Origin: Gemmatimonadota bacterium
GTDB lineage: Bacteria; Gemmatimonadota; Gemmatimonadetes; Gemmatimonadales; GWC2-71-9
Assembly: GCA_025358055.1 (NCBI GenBank)
Contig: JANYKV010000087.1
Span: 1 to 64,000 of the forward strand
Reading direction: 5' to 3'
Length of the DNA: 64,000 bases
Shown here: positions 41,999 through 50,918 of the stretch, in pieces
Position numbering within the stretch: position 1 is the first letter of the stretch
Layout of the letters: every line of letters starts with the position of its first letter
Made by a program: the position numbers and the translations under genes
Notes under the pieces: model-generated
Told to the model about the DNA's origin: nothing
Seen by the model: only the letters and a program-made list of their open reading frames with translations
Database searches by the model: none

Positions 41999-42508
41999 CT
42001 ACTTCACGGCCGCCGCACCGGCTCGGGCGACCTGGCCGTCTTGTTCGACACTACCACCCGATACCCCAATGGCGCCGACAACCTTTCCATCCACGATGAT
42101 GGGGATTCCGCCCTCGTTGGGTATCGTCCCCGTGAGACGCAGGACGCGAAGCCCGTCACCACCGGCCGCCACGGCATCCTGAAAGACCTTGGTTGGGCGG
42201 CGAAACAGGGCGGACGTACGTGCCTTCTCGATTGCGAGGTCGACGCTGCCGGTTTGGGTGTCCTGCATCTTCTCAAAGTAGACGAGGTAGCCACCGGGAT
42301 CGACGATCGAGATCGCCATCGTCCATCCATGTTTTTGCGCCTCGGCGATTGCCGCCGCGGCCGCCATCTTTGCACTTTCCGTCGGGATGGGCAAGCCATA
42401 GGGGATGTGCGGCGGTGCGGCGAGAGGCCCTTGCGCGAACCCCGGCTGGGAAGCCACGATGATAAAAAGGACGGCAAGAAATGAGCATCTGAGAAGACTT
42501 CGCGACAT
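41999..42508 (-). CDS. Secreted heme-binding GlcG/HbpS-family protein
   Basis: A 169-residue protein. ATG 42508 has GGAGG 4 nt upstream and opens a Sec signal (to about residue 25, PGFAQ). The GlcG/HbpS domain follows: AAAIAEAQKHGWTMAISIVDPGGYLVYFEKM, EKARTSALFRRPTKVFQD, and IPIIVDGKVVGAIGVSGGSVEQDGQVARAGAAAV. Family members bind heme or similar cofactors, or act in glycolate operons; here it stands alone. Confidence 0.88.
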   Translation of the reverse strand: MSRSLLRCSFLAVLFIIVASQPGFAQGPLAAPPHIPYGLPIPTESAKMAAAAAIAEAQKHGWTMAISIVDPGGYLVYFEKMQDTQTGSVDLAIEKARTSALFRRPTKVFQDAVAAGGDGLRVLRLTGTIPNEGGIPIIVDGKVVGAIGVSGGSVEQDGQVARAGAAAVK

Positions 42509-42603
42509 GAGACCTCCAAAAGCCGACATTCGTCCCGAGCGGCGCATCGGGACTGGGGGCGGGAGCACAAGGAGCCCCGAGCGACCCCGTGGGCAAACGC
42601 CGG

Positions 42604-43038
42604 CTATCCCGCTCCGCGCTCCCACGCCTGGACTGCGCCGGGCACGATTCGAAAGAGCGGATGCGGCACCGGCCGCTGCACGGCCAACAAATCCCGATAG
42701 CGCTCCGGCTGCCGCCGCCGGAGCTTCCGCTGCAAGTGGGCCCACTCAAAGGCCAGTTGTCCCGTTGTCGCGGCGATCCTAGGCACCGGGCGCCGGCGGC
42801 CGAGCTTACGTCGATCGAACGCGTACCCGCGCGCTTGAGCTTCCTCATACACCAGCGCAAGGTAGCGATTCAGACACCCAACTGGCTGGCGCTGCGCCCG
42901 AAACCGAGTCAGTTGGGGGTGATGCCGGTACCCCTGAGTGCGGCCGCGAAGCACAGCACGAGCGAGCAACGCTTCACGCCAGAGGGCGACGAGGCCGATC
43001 CGGTCCAGATATTTCGGATGCACGGTCCATAACCGCAT
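42604..43038 (-). CDS. Pyrimidine dimer DNA glycosylase
   Basis: A 144-residue protein of the Pyr_excise (T4 endonuclease V-like) family. The N terminus MRLWTVHPKYLDRIGLVALWREALLARAVLRG and the motifs YRHHPQLTRF and YLALVYEEAQARGY match small bacterial members. Such enzymes remove UV-induced pyrimidine dimers by base excision with AP lyase activity. Preceded by a weak ribosome site. Stands alone in the accessory region. Confidence 0.8.
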   Translation of the reverse strand: MRLWTVHPKYLDRIGLVALWREALLARAVLRGRTQGYRHHPQLTRFRAQRQPVGCLNRYLALVYEEAQARGYAFDRRKLGRRRPVPRIAATTGQLAFEWAHLQRKLRRRQPERYRDLLAVQRPVPHPLFRIVPGAVQAWERGAG

Positions 43039-43151
43039 GCGCTCACATCTTCGGTCGGCCTACCAGGCCCGCGGTGAGCGGCAGCGCTGTTCAACTGTCC
43101 GCTCCAACCACATGGAAGGATGCCGGATCAAAGGCCGGGGACTCGAGGACC

Positions 43152-44312
43152 TCACAGGTAGCTCAGCCACACATCGCTCCGTCGCTGCTTGAGCGCCGCG
43201 AACCACCGGCAGAGCGGATACATCGCGACCACGACGGCTACCCACGCCAGGTAGACGACGGGCAGCGAGTATCCCCACCCGGGTGGCGCCGTGAAGGGAT
43301 AGTGCGCGAGGTCGGGGGACTCGAACATCCAATGCGCCGATCCATAGCGCACGTAGCAGGTGGCGACGGCCAACAGGTGGATCAGCGGAAAGTGCAACAG
43401 ATAATAGAACAAAGGCACCTTGCCGATCACGAGCGCAGGCCGGAGCATTCGTGGCGTTCCGCGATCCACCGCCCAGAGAAAGACCACCGCCGGGCCGAGC
43501 GTCATCAGCAGGAACAGCAGTGACGGTGGGTATTTGATCGTGTTGAGGAACGAGAGCACGGTGAACAGCGGCGTCCCTTGATGCGTCCAGGGCGACGGGT
43601 CGCCGTAAATATTGATGCCCCGAATCACGACAAACGCCAGAGTCAGGGAGAGTCCCAGGCGCAGTAGAAAGGTCCGGCGGCGATCGGTGTCCCAGCGGTA
43701 GACCTGTCCGAGGCCGAATCCCACGGCGGTGACGCCGATCCAGGGAATGAGCGGATAGGCCACAAACACCACATGCTGCGGGCTGTTCAACACGAAACCC
43801 GGTGAATGGAGAATGGACCAGATCGGGTTCGCCGACTGCACCGAGTCGAGGAGGTTGTGGCCCGCGATCAGAACGACGCCGAGTGCGGTGACCACTGCCG
43901 CCGGCAGGCGAACGAGCGCCGAGAGCGTGATCATCGCCCAGCCGAGCGCCCAGATGACGAGCAGCATCGTCACCCGATAGTCGACGTTGAATTGGTAGGA
44001 GAAGCAGCGAAGCACCCCAAGTTCCAGAAAAATCAGCCAGAGGCCTCGCGTGAGCAGAAATCGGGAGAGTTCCGCCGGGGACTTCCGCGAGAGCGAGAGG
44101 AACGCGCCCGTGCCGGTGAGTAAGAAGAACACCGGCGCGCAGAAGAAGGTGATCCAACGCGTGAGGAACAAGCCGGCGCTGGCGGTGGCCAGATTTGTGG
44201 GACTCTGCCCGGGGATGCCGAAAAAGTCCCGGGTATGATCGAGCGCCATGATGATCATGATCATACCGCGCACGACGTCGATGGATTCGAGGCGCTTCCC
44301 GTTCTCCGCCAT
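43152..44312 (-). CDS. DUF1624/HGSNAT-like membrane acyltransferase
   Basis: A 386-residue membrane protein with about ten hydrophobic segments. ATG 44312 has GGAGGG just upstream; the frame is open to 44486. The N terminus carries the family motif RLESIDVVRGMIMIIMALDHTRDFF (about residues 7-31); in human HGSNAT this region leads to the acetyl-accepting His. Later motifs: TRGLWLIFLELGVLRCF and GKVPLFYYLLHFPLIHLLAV. It likely transfers acetyl groups across the membrane onto a surface glycan. It is 26 nt downstream of the second aldehyde dehydrogenase. Confidence 0.75.
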   Translation of the reverse strand: MAENGKRLESIDVVRGMIMIIMALDHTRDFFGIPGQSPTNLATASAGLFLTRWITFFCAPVFFLLTGTGAFLSLSRKSPAELSRFLLTRGLWLIFLELGVLRCFSYQFNVDYRVTMLLVIWALGWAMITLSALVRLPAAVVTALGVVLIAGHNLLDSVQSANPIWSILHSPGFVLNSPQHVVFVAYPLIPWIGVTAVGFGLGQVYRWDTDRRRTFLLRLGLSLTLAFVVIRGINIYGDPSPWTHQGTPLFTVLSFLNTIKYPPSLLFLLMTLGPAVVFLWAVDRGTPRMLRPALVIGKVPLFYYLLHFPLIHLLAVATCYVRYGSAHWMFESPDLAHYPFTAPPGWGYSLPVVYLAWVAVVVAMYPLCRWFAALKQRRSDVWLSYL

Positions 44313-44338
44313 TGTCCCTCCTGTGATAGCCTCCAGGC

Positions 44339-45751
44339 TTAGCGCGCGACGTTCACCACCTGAATCGTCGTGTATTCCTTGAGGCCGTCCACGTTGAACT
44401 CGACCCCGATTCCGGAGGATTTCACTCCTCCGAACGGTGCCATCGGGTGGAGGCCGCCATGCTGGTTGACCCACGCCGTACCGCACTCCAGCCGAGACGC
44501 GAGGTTCGCGGCTTCCGCTGAATCATTGCCCCACACGGAGCCCCCGAGCCCCACGTCGAGCGAGTTCGCGCGGGTGAGCGCCTCTTCGACGGTCCGATAC
44601 TTGAGGATCGGGATCGCCGGCCCGAACTGCTCCTCCTTCACCAGGAGCATGTCGTCGGTCGCGTCGGCCACCACCGTGAGTGGGTAGAAGAAGCCCGGGC
44701 CTGCGGGACGAACGCCGCCGGTCACGACCCGCGCGCCTTTCGCCCGGGCCTCGTCGACGTATGAGCCCACCTTGTCGCGCTGCATTTCGTTCGTCAGCGG
44801 ACCGACGAGGTTCTTGGGATCCATGCCATCTCCCACCGGGATCTTCGACACGAACTCGGCGAACTTGGCGACAACGTCTTCGTACTGGCTCTCGTGAACG
44901 TACAACCGCTTGAGCGCGGCACAGGTCTGGCCGCCGTTGATGAAACAGCCCCAGAAGAGCTTCTCGAGGAGCGGCTCGATGGCGGTGCCCGGTAGCACGA
45001 TCCCGGCGTCGTTGCCGCCGAGTTCGAGGGTGAGGCGCTTCAAGGTATCGGAGGCGCCGGCCATCACCGACTTGCCGGTCTTCACCGACCCCGTGAACAC
45101 GATCTTGTTGATGTCGGGGTGGGTGACCATCCGGGTCCCGACCTCCGCATCACCAGTGACCACGTTCACGACCCCGGGCGGCAGAACCGTGTTCATGAGC
45201 TCGACCAGCCGGAGGGTTGAGAGCGGGGTGTACGGCGAGGGCTTGATCACGATAGTGCATCCGACCCGCACAGCGGGCATGATGTGCCAGGTCGCGATCA
45301 TGAGCGGCCAGTTCCAGGGCGTGATCGATCCGACGACGCCGACCGGCTTTCGACGGACAACGATGCTCCCCTTCGCGTCGTCCTGAATGGTCTCTTCGGG
45401 AAGGGCCAAGCTCGCGGTGACTCGGGTCCACGCAACGCAACCGCCGGCCTCGAGGTTGGCTCCCGGCCCACTCTGGGCCTTCCCTTGTTCGCGCGTGACC
45501 AGCGTCGCCAATTCGCCGGCATGTTGCTGGAGGACGGTGGCGACCTCGTTGAGTTTGGCAACCCGTGCGGCGTCGGGGAGCGCAGACCACGCCGGGAACG
45601 CTCGCCGTGCCGCCTTGACAGCTTGATCGAGGAGTTCCACGCTGCCCTGGGGACAAGAGGCGACCAAGGTCCCGTCGGCGGGGTTTCGAATCTCGAAGGT
45701 CTGGTCGGGCGAGACGGCCTTGCCGTCAATCGTAAGGGAATACGTTTGCAT
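44339..45751 (-). CDS. Aldehyde dehydrogenase, second copy
   Basis: A 470-residue NAD(P)-dependent ALDH. Landmarks: SITPWNWPLMIATWHIMPAVRVGCTIVIKPSPYTP, cofactor motif FTGSVKTGK, Glu in LELGGNDAG, catalytic Cys in NGGQTCAALKR, and EEQFGPAIPIL. The DxxR/K-type C terminus GVKSSGIGVEFNVDGLKEYT is close to succinic-semialdehyde or alpha-ketoglutarate-semialdehyde enzymes. With GabT upstream in the genome it could finish GABA breakdown to succinate, but this is inferred. Preceded by a hairpin-rich 195-nt gap. Confidence 0.88.
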   Translation of the reverse strand: MQTYSLTIDGKAVSPDQTFEIRNPADGTLVASCPQGSVELLDQAVKAARRAFPAWSALPDAARVAKLNEVATVLQQHAGELATLVTREQGKAQSGPGANLEAGGCVAWTRVTASLALPEETIQDDAKGSIVVRRKPVGVVGSITPWNWPLMIATWHIMPAVRVGCTIVIKPSPYTPLSTLRLVELMNTVLPPGVVNVVTGDAEVGTRMVTHPDINKIVFTGSVKTGKSVMAGASDTLKRLTLELGGNDAGIVLPGTAIEPLLEKLFWGCFINGGQTCAALKRLYVHESQYEDVVAKFAEFVSKIPVGDGMDPKNLVGPLTNEMQRDKVGSYVDEARAKGARVVTGGVRPAGPGFFYPLTVVADATDDMLLVKEEQFGPAIPILKYRTVEEALTRANSLDVGLGGSVWGNDSAEAANLASRLECGTAWVNQHGGLHPMAPFGGVKSSGIGVEFNVDGLKEYTTIQVVNVAR

Positions 45752-45812
45752 TCGTCATGGCTCCGATTGGAACAGTTGAGTACTGGTCATGCGTTGGTGA
45801 AGGTTGGTGGTC

Positions 45813-45915
45813 CCCTCGTCGCCCCGAGGGGCGCCCAGGTCGGCCCTCAAAAAGGGACCCCTCTTCCTGGAGGAAGGCCCGGCCCAGACAGAGCAAAGTC
45901 ACCCGCGAGGGTAAC
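45813..45915 (-). other. Hairpin-rich leader before the aldehyde dehydrogenase
   Basis: Three hairpins in the 195-nt gap 45752-45946: CCCCTCG/CGAGGGG (45813-45819 with 45826-45832), CTTCC/GGAAG (45864-45868 with 45873-45877) and a 6-bp stem at 45900-45915 with a 4-nt loop, which pairs best as minus-strand RNA because of one G-U pair. Either a processed leader or a palindromic repeat. Confidence 0.3.
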
Positions 45916-45946
45916 GGGAGCGAGTTGGAGCACGAGCGCGACGGAG

Positions 45947-46735
45947 TCAGCGTGCCGGCAACACCAGCAGTCGGATTTGGTTGACCCACAAGCGGACCTC
46001 ATGGTCTAGGAAAAGCCTTCCGAGTTCCGCGGATGAATACGTGGGGTCACCGTCGACGCCCGTGGTCTCCCACACACCACCTGGGGCGATCTTGTCCTTC
46101 CGCACCCACCGCGCCTCTCGATCGAGAAACAGGAGCTTCGATGTATCCGGAATGTGCGCGTGTTGACCGACGGGCATGCCGTGGGCTTTCAGATACCGAT
46201 TGACCTCTTCGTCATATGGGCCACCGTCGGCGAAGTAGACGTGGATGCCCTTGGGTGCCCACGATGCCTCCAAGGACGCGGCCACGTTCTTGAGGGCGGT
46301 CCAACCGCCACCGTGTTCGCCCATCAGGATCACGTTGCGGAAGCCTGCCGCAATGGCGCTCAGGGCAACCTCACGAGCGACCGCGCCGAAGGTCTCGTCG
46401 GTGACGCTGATCGAGCCCGGGAACGCCATGAGGTCGTCTTTGAGGACGGGATCACCGGTCGGGGCAAACGGCATCGTGGGATAAACCAGGGCGTCACCAA
46501 GCTCCTCGGCGATACGAAGGGCGACGTAGCGGGCAAGGATGTTGTGCTTGCCGAGCACCATATGGGGCCCGCCTTCTTCGACGCTTCCTGCGAGATATAG
46601 CGCGGTTGTATGGCCGGCCGCGATGGCGTCGCGCACTTCGATCCAGGTGAGGTCTTCAATAAAGACCGATGGGGACTGGGCTCGGGTGACCGACCCGAAA
46701 GCAAGGCTGAGCAAAGTGCAAGCGAACATTTTCAT
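45947..46735 (-). CDS. Secreted creatininase-fold amidohydrolase with altered metal site
   Basis: A 262-residue protein with a Sec signal (to about residue 19, VTRAQ). It follows the creatininase family: SVEEGGPHMVLGKHN where creatininase has E-x-HGPHLPLGTD, then GFRNVILMGEHGGGW where it has N-GHGGN. Two of the five usual metal ligands are changed (His to Gly after the Glu, and Asp to His in LGKH), while the PH and later His and Glu remain. A subfamily with this GKHN pattern seems to exist; catalysis may still be possible with a different ligand set. Its start overlaps the cupin stop by 4 nt. Confidence 0.75.
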   Translation of the reverse strand: MKMFACTLLSLAFGSVTRAQSPSVFIEDLTWIEVRDAIAAGHTTALYLAGSVEEGGPHMVLGKHNILARYVALRIAEELGDALVYPTMPFAPTGDPVLKDDLMAFPGSISVTDETFGAVAREVALSAIAAGFRNVILMGEHGGGWTALKNVAASLEASWAPKGIHVYFADGGPYDEEVNRYLKAHGMPVGQHAHIPDTSKLLFLDREARWVRKDKIAPGGVWETTGVDGDPTYSSAELGRLFLDHEVRLWVNQIRLLVLPAR

Positions 46736-47142
46736 GGCCTTCTCTCCTCCGCGACCGAGCTGCCGGGTACCTCTAGTTGGGCCTTGAGCTCCACGCTGAT
46801 GACATGCAGTGGCGTCGGCCCGACGTTCTCGAGTGAGTGCGGCGCTAACGGCTCACCCCAGAGCACGGGCGGCGGGCTCTGGAGGCTGCCTGAGGCGCGG
46901 GTGTCCACAAGGACCGTTCCCTCGGCGTCGCGCCGCACAAACGCACTCCAACTGATGATGTAGTGCACGGCGGGCCACCGATGCGTGTGAACGGGCGTGC
47001 ATCCCCCAGGAGCGATTTGCGTATCCAGCACCCGCACCCGGGCATTTTCGAGCAACAGGCGGTGCTGCTCAGGCGCCGCCACAAGGGCGTCGAGATCCGG
47101 GGTCCACCGTGAGGCAGATGACGTGCTCTCTTTGGGCGTCAT
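46732..47142 (-). CDS. Cupin-domain protein
   Basis: A 136-residue beta-barrel protein. The cupin motifs are GCTPVHTHRWPAVHYIISW (two His and a later His) and LAPHSLENVGPTPLHVISVEL. Start uncertain: ATG 47142 or ATG 47172, neither with a clear ribosome site. It overlaps the creatininase gene by 4 nt, so the two are coupled. Metal-binding sensor or isomerase roles are both possible. Confidence 0.65.
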   Translation of the reverse strand: MTPKESTSSASRWTPDLDALVAAPEQHRLLLENARVRVLDTQIAPGGCTPVHTHRWPAVHYIISWSAFVRRDAEGTVLVDTRASGSLQSPPPVLWGEPLAPHSLENVGPTPLHVISVELKAQLEVPGSSVAEERRP

Positions 47143-47214
47143 GTGTAGGTGAACGTGTGAGTTTAGCGGCATCCGGAGGCTGTCCCCGCGGGAACGACGG
47201 GTCGGGTACCGCAT

Positions 47215-48078
47215 TCAAGACCTTCCGAACCTCTCGTCAAGATAATCGAGCAATTCCCCGGGGAGCCATTCATGAAACTCCTCGCGATCAAAACCCTCGG
47301 GATCCGTTGACGGAAGGAAGTTCGCAAGTCTCATGTGGAGCGGGAACGGACTCAAGAACGAAAAATGACCGGCGTTCGCAATAACTCTGCAGGTGACCTG
47401 ACCCCTATCAGGAACACCGTTCAGCACAAGGTCCGCGTGCCATCGAGGAGTAAACGCGTCGTGCTCGGCGATCAGCATGAGAATCGGAACGGTCACATTG
47501 CCTAACGAACCTTCGGGCAGGTACCAGGCGGTAGCCGGCGCGAGTAGAACAAGGGTCCGAACGCGTGGATCCGGCACCACTTCCACTCTTTGCCGACTTT
47601 CCGACCAAGGTGTGCCGCCCGCCACTGCCAGAGCCGTGTAGCCCCCCATTGAATGTCCGATGATTGCGACATTATTTGACCGCACGCAAGCGCTGAACTG
47701 GGCGTCGGAGGCAACCGCATCAATCGCGAGCCGGACATGCCTCGGGCGGTTCTCCAGGTTTTCGTGAGCGTTTGCCAATTCGTTGTTGTTGCGGTTGTTC
47801 CCAGGGTGTTCGAGCAAGGCAACCACGTAGCCGCTCTTCGCCAGATGCGTACCGATGGTTCGATAGAGAAGATGCGAACCGCCGCTTCCATGGGAAACCA
47901 CTACGAGAGGGAATCGGCCGTCAGCAACAGGGGCGTCCGGGCTGACGTCGATGGTATATGCCCCAAACGCAGTGGGGGTCGGTGGTAGGCGTGTCGGGTA
48001 CAGGACGAGGGCGGGAAACGAAACGTCCTTTGTGTCATCTTTCACCTGCATTTGACGGCTCCCAACGAACATGCGCAT
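47215..48078 (-). CDS. Alpha/beta hydrolase, PAF-acetylhydrolase/dienelactone-like
   Basis: A 287-residue cytoplasmic protein without a signal. Oxyanion segment FPLVVVSHGSGGSHLLYR, nucleophile elbow IIGHSMGGYTAL (Ser near residue 139), acid in ILMLIAEHDAFTP, and His in VIANAGHFSFL form a complete triad. The pattern is that of the platelet-activating-factor acetylhydrolase-like / dienelactone hydrolase group. Substrate unknown. Confidence 0.85.
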   Translation of the reverse strand: MRMFVGSRQMQVKDDTKDVSFPALVLYPTRLPPTPTAFGAYTIDVSPDAPVADGRFPLVVVSHGSGGSHLLYRTIGTHLAKSGYVVALLEHPGNNRNNNELANAHENLENRPRHVRLAIDAVASDAQFSACVRSNNVAIIGHSMGGYTALAVAGGTPWSESRQRVEVVPDPRVRTLVLLAPATAWYLPEGSLGNVTVPILMLIAEHDAFTPRWHADLVLNGVPDRGQVTCRVIANAGHFSFLSPFPLHMRLANFLPSTDPEGFDREEFHEWLPGELLDYLDERFGRS

Positions 48079-48131
48079 GCGCGTACTCCACGTTTAATAC
48101 CTAACCCCAAAATGGTATCAACTGTGCTCGC

Positions 48132-48977
48132 CTACCGAAGCGCGCGCGCCAGTGCCGCCGGTCCCACACCGCGGAAGATCGTGTCGTGCGCGAGATCTGG
48201 GCGGGGCGCGTACACCCACGCGAGCCCCCGCAGCGGCAGGGTGCGCAGCAGCGCCGCGAGGCGTGCCGTCCCGGTCGTGATGTCCGCGACATTCGAGCTG
48301 GCCAGATAGAGCGTGCGCGGCGCAGAGTCGAGGGCGGTTAGGCGCGCCGGAGCCGAATCTACGAGTGCGCCGCCGTTCCACCACACACTCGGGTCGAGAG
48401 CGATGTAGTGGTCGAAGAGCCGCGGCTCCGCGAGGAACGTCTCCAGAACGAACAGGCCGGCGAGCGACTCGCCCACGATCGCTCGCTCCTCGGTCGTGCG
48501 GTAGCGAGCTCGGACCGCCGGGATGAGTTCGTCGCGGAGAAAGAGTCGGAAGGCGGCCGAGCCGCCCACCCGCTTCGCGATCGCGCTGTCGGCTGCGACG
48601 CGCGTGGGCCCGGTGAGATCGCGGCGGCGCTCCGTATTCGGTATCCCGACGACAATCACCGGCCGGATCGCGCCCAGAGCGATCAGGGAGTCGACCGTGT
48701 GCACCACGTGCGGAAAGTCCTCGTCGATGCCACCATCTGGCATGTAGAGCACCGGCAAGTGGGCTACAGATGGCGCGTGATAGCCCGGGGGCATATGCAC
48801 GTTGACCGACCTGGCCTCGCCGAGCGCTCGGGAAACGATCGTGAATGTGTCGTGCGCAGGTACCGGATCCTCGCCCGGCGGCGTGCCCTGCGCGCCGAGG
48901 GGGCCCGCCAGAAGGGCGAGGGCCACCAGACGTCCGAGCGATGGCCAGATCTGGAAGCGGCTCGGCGTTATCGTCAT
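48132..48977 (-). CDS. Secreted esterase of the alpha/beta-hydrolase (Fes/IroE-like) type
   Basis: A 281-residue exported protein. ATG 48977 opens a Sec signal (to about residue 31, GPLGAQG). The esterase fold follows: RSVNVHMPPGYHAPSVAHLPVLYMPDGG, IVVGIPNTERRRDLTGP, and the nucleophile elbow AIVGESLAGLFVLETFL. Members of this fold include enterobactin esterases and the IroE family. The final His could not be placed with certainty near the C terminus, which ends soon after DLAHDTIF. Confidence 0.8.
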   Translation of the reverse strand: MTITPSRFQIWPSLGRLVALALLAGPLGAQGTPPGEDPVPAHDTFTIVSRALGEARSVNVHMPPGYHAPSVAHLPVLYMPDGGIDEDFPHVVHTVDSLIALGAIRPVIVVGIPNTERRRDLTGPTRVAADSAIAKRVGGSAAFRLFLRDELIPAVRARYRTTEERAIVGESLAGLFVLETFLAEPRLFDHYIALDPSVWWNGGALVDSAPARLTALDSAPRTLYLASSNVADITTGTARLAALLRTLPLRGLAWVYAPRPDLAHDTIFRGVGPAALARALR

Positions 48978-49110
48978 CGATAGTGTGGTCGGCGAAGATG
49001 CGTGGCAGCGGCTCTCAGCCGCCGTGCCCAATAAGTCGCAGTCAGCTGCAACGAAGGTCATCGCTGCCTCCTCGCACCTGAGCTGCTGCCGTTCGAAGCG
49101 AGGCCATCGA

Positions 49111-49593
49111 TCACGAGGTTCCTTGCTCGGCGGACCACGTCGCGATCTGAGCGTGGTGCCCCGACCACGCTTCCCACACCGACTCCGCCCAGGCTCGCGC
49201 CGCCGGCGCAATCGAATCGTCCGACCCGGACAACGGTATGTCGACGACCGTGCGAGTCGACCTGAAGGATGGCGGGTGAAGCCAGTGAAAGTCCCTCTTG
49301 CGACCAAGAAGACGCGGGACGCCTACCGGCCGCAGTCGCACGAGATAGTCGTGAAGGTTGAGAAGGTGAACGGCCACCGACCGGATTGCCTGCGGATTCG
49401 GCCGGCCCGGATGGGTCACCGCGTAGGCGTCCACGCACATTTGGCGCGCGGCCTGAAGCCTCGGCTCGATTGAGAGGATTCCGAGGAGCTCCCCATACCG
49501 CGCCCAGCATCCGGGAGCGGAGGTCATGTAACGGTGGATGGGCCCGTCAATCTTGGCGATCTTGGCGCCACATCCAATGCACGGTTCTGACAT
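49111..49593 (-). CDS. DUF5946-family protein
   Basis: A 160-residue soluble protein. The start SEPCIGCGAKIAKIDGPIHRYMTSAPGCWARYGELLG has a CxxC pair and the D-GP-HRYM-S-PGCW signature of DUF5946. Later: VDAYAVTHPGRPNPQAIRSVAVHLLNL. The conserved Cys, His and Trp could form a metal site. No known role; often found as a single accessory gene. Confidence 0.8.
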   Translation of the reverse strand: MSEPCIGCGAKIAKIDGPIHRYMTSAPGCWARYGELLGILSIEPRLQAARQMCVDAYAVTHPGRPNPQAIRSVAVHLLNLHDYLVRLRPVGVPRLLGRKRDFHWLHPPSFRSTRTVVDIPLSGSDDSIAPAARAWAESVWEAWSGHHAQIATWSAEQGTS

Positions 49594-49629
49594 GTCGTCC
49601 CCAGGATCCCTGGGCTAGGCAACTGTTGG

Positions 49630-50412
49630 CTACACGTCCGCCACGCTGAGTGGACGCGGCTGACGACCATCGACGTCGGTGAAACCGTACTCCTCAGCCA
49701 ACGCCGCCGCAACCAGGACGGCGCCGGTCCGGCGCGAAACGTGGGGGTCACTGGCCAATGCCGCCACGGCTCGGCCGATGAACTCTGGACTTTCGGAGTG
49801 GCTCAAGTCGAACACCCCGGCAGCCAGCACCGCCTCGGTGCGGACGAGGCCGGGATACAGCGACACGACGGTCACACCGTGGGATTTCAGCTCGTGCGCC
49901 ATATCCGTCGTCATCTTATCGGTCGCCGCTTTCGCCACACCGTATAGCGTATTGGCGATGTGCTTCTGGGCGGCCCAAGAAGAAATCTGCACAAACAGGC
50001 CGCGGCGCGCCTCGACCATCGTACGTGCTGCGTGCTGACTCGCAACGAACGCCGCGCGCACGCCCGCGGTAACCATCGCGTCCCAGCGCCATGTCGGTTG
50101 CTTCCAGAACGGTGCAATGAACGTGAACTGGCCATCTTCAACCATTCGTTCGTAACCGCCCCACGCGACGTTGACGAGAATATCGAGTCGGCCGGTCGTG
50201 TCTCCGATTTGTCGGAAGGCCTTCGCGACGTCTAGATCGTTGGTGTGGTCGCATGCGATGGCCGTGATGTCGGAACCGAGTTCTGCGTGGGTGACACTTC
50301 GACCGGTTGCGAAGACTTTCGCACCGGCATGGGCAAGGCCAAGCGCAACTCCGCGCCCGACCCCACGACTCGCGCCCGTGACCAGAGCGACTTGTCCCTG
50401 AAGTGTCGTCAT
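49630..50412 (-). CDS. Short-chain dehydrogenase/reductase
   Basis: A 260-residue NAD(P)-dependent SDR. ATG 50412 opens MTTLQGQVALVTGASRGVG with the Rossmann Gly motif. The DHTNDLD segment, NVAWGGYE (in place of NNAG), and the catalytic Ser-Tyr-Lys (ISSWAAQKHIANTLYGVAKAA) are visible. The C-terminal part resembles the DHRS1-like group (RTEAVLAAG, SPEFIGRAVAALA). Substrate unknown. The start is 32 nt from an attC-like palindrome. Confidence 0.88.
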   Translation of the reverse strand: MTTLQGQVALVTGASRGVGRGVALGLAHAGAKVFATGRSVTHAELGSDITAIACDHTNDLDVAKAFRQIGDTTGRLDILVNVAWGGYERMVEDGQFTFIAPFWKQPTWRWDAMVTAGVRAAFVASQHAARTMVEARRGLFVQISSWAAQKHIANTLYGVAKAATDKMTTDMAHELKSHGVTVVSLYPGLVRTEAVLAAGVFDLSHSESPEFIGRAVAALASDPHVSRRTGAVLVAAALAEEYGFTDVDGRQPRPLSVADV

Positions 50413-50918
50413 GCTCGATTGTCTCCGATGCTGCTTCGGCTGTCTAACGAGTGGCATTCTGCTGTAAGGGCAGTAGGCCGGCGGGGCGGCCCACTGTTAC
50501 ACCAATGATATCGCACGGCCCCACCGACCGTAAAGCCGCCTTTGGCAGCAGAATGCTTTGTTCGCTGGCACCAGTCCGATGTTCCCTGCAGACGCTCGGC
50601 GTGGACACGGCGCGTTACTGGGCGTGACGTTGGGCGCTCGCACCTGCCGCTACGGATTTGGACCGGCAATGGTATGGATCGATGGCGTGCTTGGATCTGC
50701 GCATGGTCCGCAGCGGACATAGGCGTCACCGGTTGTCCCTCCAACACCGAGTTGTCGCGCATGAGTTCCTCAAACCCCGGCTTCGAGAAGCAGGCACGAT
50801 GAATGGAATGCGAGTGGCCGGTATGAAAGCGGACTATTCTCGGTGGCGCGCTTGCTAGAAATAGGACACTGATGCATCATTAGCCTCCTCGTCCCATTAG
50901 CGCACCAGGAGACATACC
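50413..50918. other. Non-coding gap with attC-like palindrome
   Basis: About 500 nt without a supported gene. At 50442-50566 it has the order: GTCTAAC (matches the RYYYAAC integron core), 5-nt spacer, GCATTCTGCTG, an inner hairpin (CAGTAGGCC / GGCCCACTG, 50471-50496), CAGCAGAATGC, 3-nt spacer, GTT. The arms pair over 11 bp and the span is about 125 nt, within the range of attC sites. The right core (GTTCGCT) is degenerate. If read on the minus strand, the core ends 29 nt before the SDR start, as in a gene cassette. Confidence 0.35.

Noticed and set aside
45752..45946. T-box or terminator-antiterminator leader
   Set aside because: The conserved T-box antiterminator bulge is absent, and the T run is short.
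48098..48110. AATACCTAACC shared with the 41.75-kb gap, possibly an integron core
   Set aside because: Only 11 nt are shared and no palindromic arms flank either copy.
50409..50762. 117-codon minus-strand frame over the attC-like region
   Set aside because: It runs through the palindromes and lacks any protein-like pattern.
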